This document shows positions 49,637-61,260 of a DNA stretch of 64,000 bases, in pieces. Each line of letters starts with the position of its first letter. Position 1 is the stretch's first letter. A model generated the notes under the pieces. That model had not been told where the DNA came from. It searched no databases and was given only the letters and a program-made list of their open reading frames with translations. Source of the DNA: Phanerodontia chrysosporium (Eukaryota > Basidiomycota > Agaricomycetes > Polyporales > Phanerochaetaceae); NCBI GenBank assembly GCA_001910725.1, contig MJGA01000008.1, forward strand, positions 248,001 to 312,000, given 5' to 3'. A program made the position numbers and the translations under genes.

Positions 49637-51001
49637 CAGACGTGACTCGCCTCAGGTCTACGGAGCATATGTGCAGAGCTTGCCGCACGCAGTGGATGCT
49701 CGAAGATGTGATGTTGCGGGTACACAGCGGTCAAGACTGCACCGTCGGTTCTTCTGTATGAGGCCATGGGAGTTCAGAAGTTGGCACATCCTCGTGCTTC
49801 GACCAGAATTCTTCTGCTTCGTCTGCGGTGAAGGGCCGGTGAACTAGGCACTGTTGCGACTGGTATAGGGCGATGCTTTCTCGTTCAGATAAAACGTCCC
49901 ATATTCGCTGTTGTCTCTTCTTCTGCTGACTCGATTCACGTGAGACTCGAAGTCTGATAACTCTTTCTTTGAGAGAAAGGCCGACTGCTCTCGACCGTCT
50001 CCTTCGGCAACCCGCTCGTCGATAGTGAAATGCGACCATGGTGGGGTGTAGTGGAAAGATCGTAGGGGTGGCGTAACAAACCATGGCCCGATATGAGATG
50101 AAGACGTGAGAGCGCGTGCATTATCACATGCTTATTTTTACTATGCATGCATGAGCGCCCATTCGGTAGACGAGGTAGAACCTATAGTACCCACTAGCAC
50201 ACTTACTCCTAGGTTCTGAGTTGCCTGTCGTGTTCGTGTCGAATCTTTGTTTTTCCCATGAGAGCTGAGGTGCTGAAATATGTAGTGCTCACCACAGCGG
50301 TATTGAAAGAACAACAAAAAAACAACAACAAGGGGACTCGGAACACACACCGCACGCGTGGATGGTCAATTAGCGGCAGAGGAAACGTTCCCAGGATATG
50401 TAGAAGTCGCACTCAAAGGTCGTGGTGAACTCGCCACGTTGCATGTAGGCCACGACTTGTGGAACGGTGCGCGGCGAGAGCGAGTTGGGGACGCCACGCA
50501 CGGTCAACTGTGCTTAGTCAGCGATAGTAAAGTGAGCTGATCGGTCCTCCGACGAGGTCGTTTCAACTTCTCCGCTAAAACCGGATAGGGGGGAAGCCCT
50601 GCTGCCAGCGGCGATAAGTATGTGGCATCGGCTGTGCTGTCGTCGTGTGCTCGCGGGCCCGGGAAGAATGGACCGAGTTTCATAGCTTGCTGGTGGGAGT
50701 CTCAGGTTCACTAGAACAGCGCCTAGCCCTATCTGAGCAGCGATATATATATGGTCCCGCATGTCCAACGTACAACTTTATCACGCGCCGAGGAGCCAGA
50801 ACGGCCCACAATTCCGCCGAACCAGTGAACAAGGACAATGTAGAGACTCCCGCCACCGGAGATGCGCCGTGTCTGACATCAGAGGCCGCACGTGTAACTT
50901 GTCTCAACACGAGTGGACCCTGTGCGTACAGCCAAGACATAAGAAGCCGCGAGGATAGCAGCGTGACAGACCATTTCCCTGCTCTCCTCACGAGCGACGC
51001 G
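49637..51001. other. Region between Clp1-like locus 3 and GS-like gene
   Basis: A minus-strand open frame at 49731-50084 (LSLKERVIRLRVSRESSQQK, then HRPFTADEAEEFWSKHEDVP) has protein-like composition, and a second frame across the same DNA reads FLSKKELSDFESHVNRVSRR. Either could be an exon of the upstream part of Clp1-like locus 3 or a separate small gene. I could not join them. TATATATA at 50744-50751 may be the promoter of the glutamine-synthetase-like gene, about 255 bases upstream of its start. Confidence 0.3.
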
Positions 51002-52622
51002 ATGGCCGCTGCTGCAGAGACTGGTTATGGCGTCGTATATACCCCCGCTTCCGTCGGGCCCGCCGTCGGGCAGCAGAAGTCGTCCGTGAGCGACGCAGTC
51101 CTCGAGCAGCTCGGCGTGCGCTACATCCGGCTCACCTGGGTCGACTGGACGAACACGACGCGGTACCACGTCCTCACGCGCTCCTACTTCCGCAAGCTGC
51201 TGCGCTCGTCCCGCCCGGGACTGACCATCACCGCGGCCGCGTTCGGATCGTGTTCCTCCACATCTGCGAGGGCTTCAGCGTCACAGGCGAGTACCTCTTC
51301 GTGCTCGACGAGGGCAGCTTCCGCCTGTGCCCGTACTCGCCCGGGCACGCGACCATCATGGGCTTCTTCCAGAACCTGGTCCCCGAGCCGGAGCACGGGC
51401 TGGACATGCTGCTCGACCCGCGCACACAGCTGATGCGCGTCGAGCGGCTCGCGAGGGAGAAAGCCGGCGTCTCATATCTCGTCGGCTTCGAGCACGAGTT
51501 TATCCTGCTCAAGTCGACGGCTCCGCCGGTCGCGATCAACAACGGCGACTACGCCGTGTCGCAGAAGCTCCCGGCAGGCTCGGTCGAGGCGCGGGTGCTC
51601 GAGGAGATCGCCGACGCGCTGCAGGACGCAGGCATCGAGGTGCAGAAGTACCACGGCGAGGCGGCGCCCGGACAGGTGAGCCCCGCTTATGCACCAGCAT
51701 TTTCCCCCCATCTCCTGCTCACGCGCGGCCTAGTACGAGATGATCACAGGCCCCCTCCCGCCGCTGCAGGCGGCAGACGCATGCGTCGCGACGCGCGAAA
51801 CGATCTTCGGCGTCGCCGCCAAACACGGCCTCCGCGCGACGTTCGCGCCGCGGATCCATGTGTACAGCGGTGCGCGCGCCTTTGCTTCCCGCCCGCGCGG
51901 CCAGGCCCACTGACACACGCGCGCACAGCGGGCACCGCGGCACACGTCCACCTCTCCGTGCACGACCTGGGCACGCACCCGGACCCGGCGGGCGCGCGGG
52001 GCGACGAGGCGCGCGCGCCGGGGCTGTGCGCGAAGGAGCGGTCGTTCCTGCAGGGCGTCGTCGCGCACATCCCGGCGCTGTGCGCGCTGACGCTGCCGAC
52101 GCGCTTCTCGTACGGGCGCGTCCTGGACGGGATCTGGTCGGGCGGCACGTACGCCTCGTGGGGCAAGGAGAACCGCGAGGCGCCCGTGCGCCTGTGTGGC
52201 ACGCGCGGGAACTACCACCTCGAGGCGCGCTTTGTCGACGGCACCGCCTGTCCGCACCTCGCCCTCGCCGGCATCCTCGCCGCGGGCACGCGCGGCATCG
52301 TCGACCGCGCGCTCCTCAGCACCGGGGACTGTGCCAAGTCCGTGGCGACCATGACCGAGGAGGAGCGCGCGGCGGCGGGTGTGTCGGATGCCGCGAGACT
52401 AGGCCCGACCCTTGGGGACGCTCGAGAGGCATTCAGGAAGGATCCTGTCATGCGAGAGGTGTTTGGCGAGGAGTTTGTTGACAAGTACAGTCTAGTGAAC
52501 AAGGTGAGCTCCCACGATCCGCGAGCAATCGCCCTTGCTGACTATTGCCACAGACGCTTGAGGAGCTTTTCGTTGCAAGCACGGAAGAGGAGACTGTTAC
52601 GAAGCTAGTAAACTACTACTAA
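51002..52622 (+). CDS. Glutamine-synthetase-like enzyme (FluG/GlnA-type catalytic domain)
   Basis: The protein starts with the beta-grasp part (GVRYIRLTWVDWTNTTRYHV, SFRLCPYSPGHATIMGFF). The ATP-grasp-like GS core follows: VGFEHEFIL with the metal-binding glutamates, KYHGEAAPGQYEMITGPLPP, HVHLSVHD, the SYGRVLDGIWSGG arginine loop, and NYHLEARFVDGTACPHLAL. This is the stand-alone GS-like family related to the C-terminal half of FluG and to bacterial gamma-glutamyl-amide synthetases, rather than true glutamine synthetase. The substrate is probably an amine other than ammonia. Four exons are inferred: 51002-51675, 51734-51869, 51929-52503 and 52554-52622, 484 aa. One base is missing near 51247 (AAAFG to VFLHICEGF). 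The start is the ATG at 51002; the longer upstream frame has no family resemblance. Confidence 0.87.
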
Positions 52623-52797
52623 ATTATTCGGGGTTGAACACAAGTATAGCAGGGTCTAGACACTCACCGATAGACATCCAGAAACGAATAAACCCATCCT
52701 TATACAGTGTGTTTCTTACACAGTGACGCTAGAATACTACTGGAAAATTTGCCATCGTTCAGATCATTAAGATACACCAAGAACCCAACCTTTTCCC

Positions 52798-54998
52798 TCA
52801 GAGACTCTTGCACAACAGCTTCCTCTCGCCACCTGCGCCCTGCACAGCTCGACCTCTGTCGGAACCGCCGCGATAGCAGCCAGCAGGATGCCCGTCGAGT
52901 CCGCGAAGCCAATCGAGCCGATCTTGAACTCATGCTCCTGCTTCGCGCGCTCATGGTCGCCGTTCACGACCTGCGGGCGCTCCTGGTTCAGCCTGTAAAA
53001 GACATTCACGCTGGGTCGCCATGTCAGTGGCAAGTCGTGGTAGAGAGACGCAAGGCGCTCACTAGGCAAGGCCGCCGCAAAAGCCCTCGAGGCTGATCAG
53101 GAGGAAGACCAGGGAGAAGCTGAGCGCCTGCGAGTCGTCGCCGAATATCCCAACGGCAGACTCGACGACCAGAATCGTGAGTATACCAGCCTGCACGAAG
53201 GCGGGAGGCTCAAAAGACGAGTGGGCAACGGGGGGAATCCGAGTGAGATGGATGAGCGTGACAGGAATACTGTCGTTTGATAGACAAGCTAGAAACACAA
53301 TCAGAAAGTTTGAGGTGAAACGTTTTGGGCTCGAAGACGGACCTGCCAGAGTGGGTAATAGTCCCGGATGGAGTGGATTATTCTGCTTAGCAGCCAGTAC
53401 CGGTCCGGAGATGGTACGGGGTATACTAGGGTAGGTGCAACGCCCTTGTTGTACTCTCGCGTCAGTACGCATTTTTATTGACCCAAGAGCGTCGACATAC
53501 TTGATTAATGGTATATTCGAGCTACATACGAGTGTTAGCAGCGGTAGAGGTTTGGTCACGGCCTAGCATCACTCACAAGGTAGACGCAGACTGGCAGACA
53601 TGTCAGTAACGCATGCCTGATGAACTTCTTGTCCAACTCACATAAGGGGAACATGTATTTCAGCAGCAAGGGCCTGACGAGCACCCATTTGTCGCCAATT
53701 GACAGAGCCACAGGAGACTTGGGAATTATGGGAGCGTCTTCTTCATCCGTTGGAAGAGGCGTGTACTCTGCCGCGAGAGTCGCTTCCTCTTCTTCGTTTA
53801 TAGGGGCATGGGTAGGCCGGCAAATGCATCTGGACGAGGCAGCAGCAGATAGTATCCGAGAGGGATTGCGAACGGAAGGACCTAATGCCCATCAGGTTGG
53901 TGAGCTAGGTGATAGACATGATTATACTCACGGAAGAGATCCGACACCTGTTTGTACGCCTAGCCCTCTGACAATCCACCACAGCGATGCGCCGACAAGT
54001 CCCGCAGCTCCGGTACCGGCAGCAAAGTACCTGTGGATCAAACTGAGTGTTGATGAAGCGAATGAGAGTGCCCACGCACCCCAAGCTATGTCCCCCGACA
54101 CTAGGCGGATGATATCTCGTTGACAGTTGCAAGAAGGTCAGCTCGCCAAGTCCTGCCAAGCACGCCGTTTGTGAAGATTTCAGAGCTATAGCGAGCTTAA
54201 GCATACCTGAGGAGAAGGAGGCGAAGCAGATACCCAGCAGTCTCATCGCAAGGCTATCGAAGAGCGCAACAACCTGCACAGTACGGTCAGCGCAAGCGTG
54301 TGCGCTGCAACGTCATGCGCACCATCATGCCAGAGACACTGATTGCGCAGCATCCTATAAGCCTTCGGCGTAGCGTATCCGACCTTTGAGGATGTACGGC
54401 CAGCCGACCTTGGCGACCAGGGCGGGGAAGATGTTGCAGAATGCAATGATGCCCTTGGGCGTGGAGGGCGGGACGAGATCCAGCGCGGCCGACAGAATTA
54501 TGACATAGAGTACTGGGGTCGTCAATCAGCACGCGGATCCAGGCACACCTAGGTAATGAAGGCGACGCACCATTGTTAATGAGCCCAAATAGAAAGAAGG
54601 AGCATCCAAGTTTGAATAGCAACTTCCGCGCTGACGCTAGTTGGCAATCAGTGATTAGCATACGACATTCAGTACCACTGCAGTGTCGCGCCGCCTGCGC
54701 GGTGCCGGGCTCATGTACGAATGCGTCATATCTGCAGTAGATGCATACGCCATGTCCAGCTCTGCCCATGGTGCACGCGAAAATGCTCACCTGAAGCGAC
54801 CTTGCCAGGAGCGGCCTCTCGGAGCAGGGGTGTGTTCGTCTCGTGCGCGAGCTCATCCATCGTATTACTTTCCGTGGTATCGTCCGCACTCGGGTAATAA
54901 CTGCGAAGTCTGGCACTGTTGTTTGCCGGAGGGGATATCGCGTGCAGTTCGACCGCCTCAGAGCTCGCTGGAGTATTATGTGGGAAATATGTGGACAT
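52798..54998 (-). CDS. BTN1: Battenin (CLN3/Btn1) vacuolar membrane protein
   Basis: CLN3 family proteins are polytopic membrane proteins of vacuole or lysosome involved in pH and amino-acid homeostasis and glycerophosphodiester export. The cytosolic N-terminus (res 1-70) is followed by the first family block, LLFKLGCSFFLFGLINNVLY and VIILSAALDLVPPSTPKG. Then come IIAFCNIFPALVAKVGWPYI, ALFDSLAMRLLGICFASFSS, GELTFLQLSTRYHPPSVGGH (a hallmark), a serine-rich loop with PINEEEEATLAAEYTPLPTD, and the C-terminal FVQAGILTILVVESAVGIFG, FLLISLEGFCGGLAYVNVFY and FKIGSIGFADSTGILLA. First exons are 54998-54791, 54636-54571, 54512-54323 and 54273 onward. Single bases appear missing near 54365 (RYAE to RLIGCC) and near 52821; the latter restores the usual RGKLLCKSL ending at 52798. 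Divergent from the seven-helix protein. Confidence 0.92.
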
Positions 54999-55703
54999 TC
55001 AATACAGGGACGACATTCGCGGATGCCCAGGGGCGTCGGACGAGTATGGCTATGTTGGCGGTCGAGGCAGACTTCCGGTCACGCTGCGGGGCAAACTGAG
55101 GCGGAGGTCGTGTGATGCGTGACGTGACGACCAATATGGGCGTCTGTCGCGGTTGATGCGCCCCGCCTCAGGCTCAGGGCCTGAGGCGGAGACGTGTTTC
55201 TCCTCCCTGGGTATGTTGTGGAGAATAAAATACAGGTAAGTTCTCGCTATGTTTTATTCAGAATTTATGACGCTTATGACTGCCCGCGTCAACCAGGCAT
55301 TTGTCTCAGAGCAGGGGATTTAATGACGGGCGCGTCGGCAACGATCTGAATTGTTACTCGGGGTGTAGCAACGCGACGCAGGGAGGACCAGGGAAGCCTG
55401 ATCTTATCGTTGCCATTGCCAATGCCAGGGTTGACCCAGCCACACCCCGTCGGCAGGCGCAGTCTGAAATATCTGCTTGCAACAGTCTAGCACCGGTGCG
55501 CTCGTTCTCTTGGCCCTCCTTCCTTCTTCCACTCTCTGGTGCTGGCGTCGGAGCTATTTTGCAGCTAGCCTGCAGTCCATTCCTTTGTTCTGGCAACATT
55601 ACCTACTTTCTATCACGCCGAGGAGCGCTGAGGAGAACGTTCCACTTGGGCATGCACTGTTAGGGATCTATCTTGGTTGAACCGAGAAAGGGTGTAGGAA
55701 TTC
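54999..55703. promoter_or_regulatory. Divergent promoter region with perfect inverted repeat
   Basis: The 705 bases between BTN1 and the seven-helix gene contain GTGACGTGACG near 55121, a CCAAT motif near 55131, and an 11-base perfect inverted repeat (see the separate entry). No gene is supported. Confidence 0.45.
55163..55189. repeat. Perfect 11-bp inverted repeat
   Basis: CCGCCTCAGGC at 55163-55173 pairs with GCCTGAGGCGG at 55179-55189 across a 5-base loop. It lies about 170 bases upstream of BTN1 and 515 bases upstream of the seven-helix gene. It could be a dimeric regulator site, an RNA hairpin, or chance in GC-rich DNA. Confidence 0.6.
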
Positions 55704-58121
55704 ATGGGCTCCATTTGTCTCTCGCTGGCACCCAACCTCCGCTGCCAGGAGCTGACCTTACAAGAATCAATCGGGTTAGTGGTGCCCCCCGCGTTGGAAG
55801 TGATATTCTGCGTCGGTCTCATTGTGGTCAAACGCGGAGTGGGCCTGAGGTGAGTGCACATTGCGTTCCCACCGTTGCAAACCTGACAAACATTCAATCC
55901 ACAAGGACGGAGTACCTCTTATCTGCTGAGGGCATCATCTACTTTCTTCTCGCACTTTTAGACTTGCTGGCGCATCGTCTTCCGAGCATTACAAGTTCGC
56001 TGAGTCGCTTCAAGGCACTGGACATCTTCATCGGTGCGCTGGAACACAGAGTGTGGACCATTCATCCTTGCTAAACCCTAAGGCTAGGCATCTCTGCAGT
56101 CGCACCACTCACACTCTACTCGACCTTCTTGTTCCACTTGACCTCCAAGGACTTTGTACCAAATCTGCCACTGCGTCTCCAAACCATAACAAGATATGCC
56201 CTGCTCTGTATTGTACCTATGGTCCTTGTGTTTAATCTGCTTGGGTCATTCGCAACACTCACTTATCGTACGTGTCCACGAGTCCGCTGCCAATGCCGGT
56301 ACTAATTTGTGACCTGCAGGCTTCGTTCACACTGGGCCGAACGCTTCCGGGATCGGTGTCAAGTTCACCGACGCCACACTTGAATTGTTCTTCAACAGTC
56401 TCACTCTCGTGTTGTTCGTAGTCTTTCAGGCTATCAACTTCTGCGCGTGCTTCTACCGTCTCATACAAGCCGGGCTTGACCAGAGGCGCATCGACACAAC
56501 GACAAACGGGAATGACCATGAGCGCCATTTCATCAACGGGACGGGTTGGATGGCGCTTGGTATTAAGCTTGGAGCCGTTGAAAGTGTCATTGGATTCGCC
56601 TCTGGCGACTTTGGGCTCGCTCTGACTCGACGGGTTCTGAGGTTCCTTGGTCGAGCATGCTTGGTTATAGGCCTCATCAAGGGGTGAGTCCTAGCGTCAG
56701 CTCTACATCGTCATATAACTGACAATACCACAGGCTGGACGCGGTCGAGGACTTCCAGTTCATCAAGCGGTCGCCAGCAAGCCGGCAGCTGCGCAAATCT
56801 GTGCTAATGGCCCTCATCTCATCCCCGAACCCCACGTCATTCCACCAAATCGGCGGCTACGCCTACGAGCCGAGCATCGCGCCCCCAGTCACCGTAAGCA
56901 GGTCGCGCACGATCGCCTCCCGCACGACCATGCCCGTCTCCCCGGTGGTCTCCAGCATCCAACACACAGAGACCCCGCGGCAGTCGTTCCTGGAAATACC
57001 CAGGCAATCCTTCCTGTCGATGAGCCCAGCCGCCACCTCGCCGAGCAAGTCCGCGTACTCCGGCACGAGCCCGTCGCGGTACACCGCCGAGTCCGTGCAC
57101 CTGCCACCCGCGCCTGCGCTGGCGCTCGACACGCGCAGGCCCTCTTCGCGCAACTCCCCGCAGCGCGTCATCGTGCGCTACCGCCACGGCCGCGCGCCGA
57201 CGCTCGACTTCAACCGCTTCTCCGACCTCGGCCTGCCGGGCTCCGAGGCCCGCCGCGAGCGCACACGCTCGGCGCGGGGCGCTCGCCAGAGCTCAACGCG
57301 CCCCTCTCCCCTCGCCCGCCCCGTTCGCGTCGGCGCCCCCGTCCGCCGCCCGCACCTCTGGGTTCCCCGTCCCCTCGCACGCGCGCCACACCATCAGCGA
57401 GCCCCCACGTGCGGCACGCCGCAGCACGGCGCTCGCGCGGCAGGCGTCGCAGCGGAGCACCCAGAGTGCACAGAGCACGCAGAGCACGCAGGCGCGCGAC
57501 GCGCTCGAAGTGCTCCATGCGCTGGCGCTGGAGTATCCCGGCATGCGCCCTGACGCGGCGTCCGCGGGCATCCCGCGCGACGAGCCCAGCGGCGCGCCGT
57601 CGATCGCAGACAGCGCGACCTATGTCGAGCACGGCGCGTCCCCGGCGCTGTCGCGCGCTGCCAGCGAGCGCACGGTGGACGGTGCCGTGGGCCTCGTGCG
57701 CCGCGGAAGCTCGGTCAGGCGCAAGCCTGTGCCGAAATACGATGAAGACGAGCTGCTGGGTATGGCGGGAGAGACCGGGCAAGCCGTAGGTATGCAGCGT
57801 GCTCCGGTTCCGGTAGAGCGCGCCGCGTCGACGCTGCCACGCAACCCGAGGCCGACGGCACGTCCTCGTCCGGGACGGTCGATGACACACCCGAGGTCAA
57901 GGTCAATGCCCCGGTCGACGCAGTCGTCTGACGCAATCTTGCCTCAGGCGGCACCAATACCGCGAATCAAGAGTATCGGACGAGTTCCTAGGCAATGGAC
58001 GCCAACCCCTTCCCAGGTCGAGGTCGTCCGCGAGAGCCTTGTGCCTGAATTGCACGATCCTCGCGATGGAGACCCTGCAATATATCCTACCCCACCCGGT
58101 TCTGCTGCTCGTGCTATCTAG
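55704..58121 (+). CDS. Predicted seven-transmembrane protein with long disordered tail
   Basis: Five exons are inferred: 55704-55849, 55906-56033, 56088-56267, 56320-56683 and 56734-58121, about 735 aa. Seven hydrophobic segments can be counted: IGLVVPPALEVIFCVGLIVV; GIIYFLLALLDLLAHRL; IFIGGISAVAPLTLYSTFLF; ALLCIVPMVLVFNLLGSFAT; LTLVLFVVFQAINFCACFYR; MALGIKLGAVESVIGFASG; LGRACLVIGLIKGL. The remaining 400 residues are Ser/Pro/Arg-rich with repeated STQ units (TQSTQSTQ). The topology, a short extracellular start plus a long cytosolic tail, resembles a receptor, but I do not recognise the family and it is not a pheromone receptor. Two single bases must be missing between 57250 and 57440 to keep the tail open to the stop at 58121. 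Splice phases agree otherwise. Confidence 0.72.
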
Positions 58122-58287
58122 GACGTGATGCTAGGACGCTTGTGAAAGTAGATTTACTTCTGTAGTGTTGTGCGACCTGTGTAGTAATGGAGTTCTTGTA
58201 AGGACTTTGGCAGCCAGGTGAATAGTTCAGAGGAAGATTACAACATGTTCCGTGTGATAGGAGTGATAAATACAGGTATAGTGCGCA

Positions 58288-59572
58288 TCATGCAAGAGTC
58301 CAAATTAGTTCTGCACAACGTCTAGTCAGCCAATATACAACCGAAGCGGCAGGAAGAAGACGAACCTCTGGTACTCGGAATATCGTGATTTCCTGGCAGA
58401 CGTGTCAGTTTGCACATACAGCAGTAATTGGATTCGTTTACCTGTTGCTTGAAGTATCTCCGGTTTTCCTCGTCGATCAGTACTAGATTGAGGTAATATC
58501 TGACGCTGAACTTCTTGTTCACTTCTCGGAACGTGGGGGTTAGGTCAAAGCCTCCAAGGAATAGTCGGATCGGGATGGTTTCTCCTGAAGGGCAGTTATA
58601 GCTGCGGGCTTAAATTGTGCTACATATAACGCACCTCGAACTGGAGCACCATCCATAATTTCAAACTTGGTGATGGTTTCGCTTTCGTTGTACTGGTTGG
58701 GCGGCGAGCCGGTCGTCTCCCGGCGAATGATAGAGAGCTCCATGTGCTTGATCTTGATTCGCACTAGTAGGAAGTAGATCTTGCCCACAATGACGTCCTT
58801 GAGGTGGTACCTAAACCAAGAGGCTGTTAGGCTGAGGAATGGCAGTGGGAAACTAGACACGCACTTTGACTTGTTGTACTCGAACTCAATATGCAGGCAA
58901 TCCTCGATACCGACTTCCATCTTAATAGAGTTATTGCTGTCCGGAGGCATTCTGTACGAGTGTACCCAGACATCCTTCTCCTTGGTAACGTCTGCTATTC
59001 GGCGAGATATTGTGACCCTCACGAAGTACCTAAGGGGCCCTTATGAATCATCGGTTGGCATTGCTTTACAGGGTGACACGCACCGCAGCTTCACGTTGAT
59101 ACCCTGGTAACTCTCGAATTGCTTCTCCACGTTCTTGAAGAGGAAATCGAATGTCTGTGCTTGCCGCATCTCCCCTGGTGCCGCCAGCTCTTGTGATAGC
59201 GACAGGAATTCATGATGATGTCCCCGGTCGTAGAACAATTCTAGTCGGCTATTAAGTGCATGCTTTGTGACGACAGGACAGTCCAGCGCACCGATGCTCC
59301 CAACGAATTCGACCTTGATTCCTTCATGTGCCAGCTTCTTCCCGTCGCGTACGCGTACGGTGACCTACGCGATAGCATCCTCTCAGACTAGACAGTAAAG
59401 CACCTTAGACACGGTTGACGTGTACCTGCCCTGATACGGAGTCGCCGTCGTAGTACACGGGGCACGTAATCACCCGCTCTTTCTCGGACTTCATGTCGAC
59501 CTTCTTACGCTCATCCTCGCCGTCGAGCTTTATCTCCACATCGACGGGCGACGCGAAGAAGTAGGCGGCCAT
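58288..59572 (-). CDS. VPS26: Retromer subunit VPS26
   Basis: Vps26 is the arrestin-fold subunit of the retromer cargo-recognition trimer, recycling receptors from endosome to Golgi. The sequence follows the family closely: [138 protein letters not shown], METxI-type helix and [19 protein letters not shown], then [20 protein letters not shown]. At least six exons are joined by ordinary introns, and no frameshift is needed. The last exon reads [20 protein letters not shown] and runs to a TGA at 58288-58290, a tail somewhat longer than in yeast. It is the same-strand neighbour of the SDR gene. Confidence 0.95.
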
Positions 59573-59845
59573 GGTAACGGTGCTGGTAATGGTCAGGCCC
59601 GCTTAGAGGGCCAAGCTATTCCTGTAGAGTCAGTTGTACGTCGAGAGAGGTATGAGGACGAGCTAGAGTAGTGCCGCAGTCCCAACGCCGCCGTATCGGA
59701 CTAGCGCCGATGCTCGAGGTTAGGGTCTGGCTGTTCCAGCAGTAATGTGCGCAGCTTGACACTTGTTCACTTCCGTCTGCACTTGAACTACGCTATTTGT
59801 ATCTCTAGAAAGCCTACGTGTACACGAGAGCTCCTACATCACAAA

Positions 59846-60903
59846 TCACAATTTAGAGAAGACAGGCTTAGGTGCCGATCCTACGTCCGTGGATCTCCAG
59901 ATGGGCTCGAACGCTTTGAAGTTCTGTACCGTATCTTCCAATTGCTTCAAAACGAACGACCCAGCATCTGAGCCGCACGGAACCTTCACCCATCCTCTCG
60001 GCGCATCCTTCATGACCTCATAAGCGAATCCCCGCTGCGCTCCGATCTCGAATAATCGCGCGGCGAACTTCTCCTGGTCACCAACGAAGCCTGCCGCTTC
60101 CGCCTGACGAGGCCGCCAATTCATGGAATCATATCCCTGGGTCTCCGGGTCGGTGTACACCGTCGAGCGATGAGCCGTCGCAAATTCGGAGTTCTTCCCG
60201 TCTTCCACGTATGCAGGATGAGTGCGGAATATCTTGGTGGGGAAGTAACCGGTGACAATGATGGTGACCTTGACGTTGAATAGTGTAAGCTCCTTTGCGA
60301 GCGTCTCCGAGAACGATTCTAGAGCAAGCTTGGATGCGTTGTAGGGTCCCCATGCAGGGGCAGAGAGCCCAGCTGCTAGCGAAGAAACATTGATGATATG
60401 GCCTGTACGTCGAGTGCGGAAATGGGCGATGAAAGGTTGTGTGAAGGCCAGTGTACCAAAGAGATTAGACTGGAAGTGCTGTCGAATCTCCTGCATGCTA
60501 CGCGGGGATGTAAGATTGAGCACCCTGAATAAACTGGTTACTGCATACCTCAGCTCTTCAATAGGTCCATATCCATTGATGTTCGTTCCTGCATTGTTCA
60601 CCAGAACGTCGACATGTCCATAAATTGCGATTGCTTGCTGAGCAGCCTTCCGGATGTGCTCATCTGTACCGTCTAGGTCTAAGATGAGCTGCTGGGCTCC
60701 TGCAGCCCGCAGTTCTTGTGGAAATTTGGCTGGAGACCGAACGGTAGCGATAACCTGGATTCGAAAAGGCGGAGTATTAGTGAAGGTAAAGCTGCACTTT
60801 TTGCAAAGAATTGCACCTTTTCACCTTCCTTGAGAGCACGTAGAGCGGTCGCGAGGCCGAGTCCAGAGCTAGAGCCGGTGATTACCCATACTCGGGGCGA
60901 CAT
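59846..60903 (-). CDS. Short-chain dehydrogenase/reductase
   Basis: A classical SDR: the cofactor motif VWVITGSSSGLGLATA, the NNAG motif (DVLVNNAGTNINGYG), the catalytic serine in NVSSLAAG, and the YNASK motif carrying the active-site Tyr and Lys. After the core it has TGYFPTKIF and a C-terminal WVKVPCGSDAGSFVLKQLE. Three exons are inferred, with introns after KEGEK (about 60811-60756) and after IEEL (about 60550-60503). About 290 aa, intact. The pattern suits NADP(H)-dependent classical SDRs acting on small hydrophobic or sugar-like alcohols; the substrate is unknown. It lies between VPS26 and VWA8, all on the minus strand, but fungal genes this far apart are transcribed separately. Confidence 0.88.
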
Positions 60904-61260
60904 GGCTGGGGTATGACAGCTAGATGGATAACAGGAGAATTTCGACACTGACTGGAAGTGCCCCCCACGCTTTATAGCTCACGCCTCGTTTACCACATGC
61001 ATCGGATGCGTAAGGGGCACACACCGGAAGACACGGCCTCGGAACAGGCAGGTTACAACAATCCGTGAGAAAGAGGAGAAGACATCAACGTGGTTCACAC
61101 ACCTGAGCCATTCAGTGGAACGAGAGGCCTGTGAACAGTGAACAGGAGATATCTCCCTCGCACGCCTACCTACGCTGTCAGTTGGCAATCTTATGTGTAC
61201 ACGCTTAAAATATGTTCGTGGATGGCCATGATATGTTGTCATTTCGCAGACGTCAGAGTC
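60904..61260. other. Intergenic region between VWA8 and SDR
   Basis: These 357 bases contain the VWA8 3' region and the SDR promoter. No gene is seen. Confidence 0.5.
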
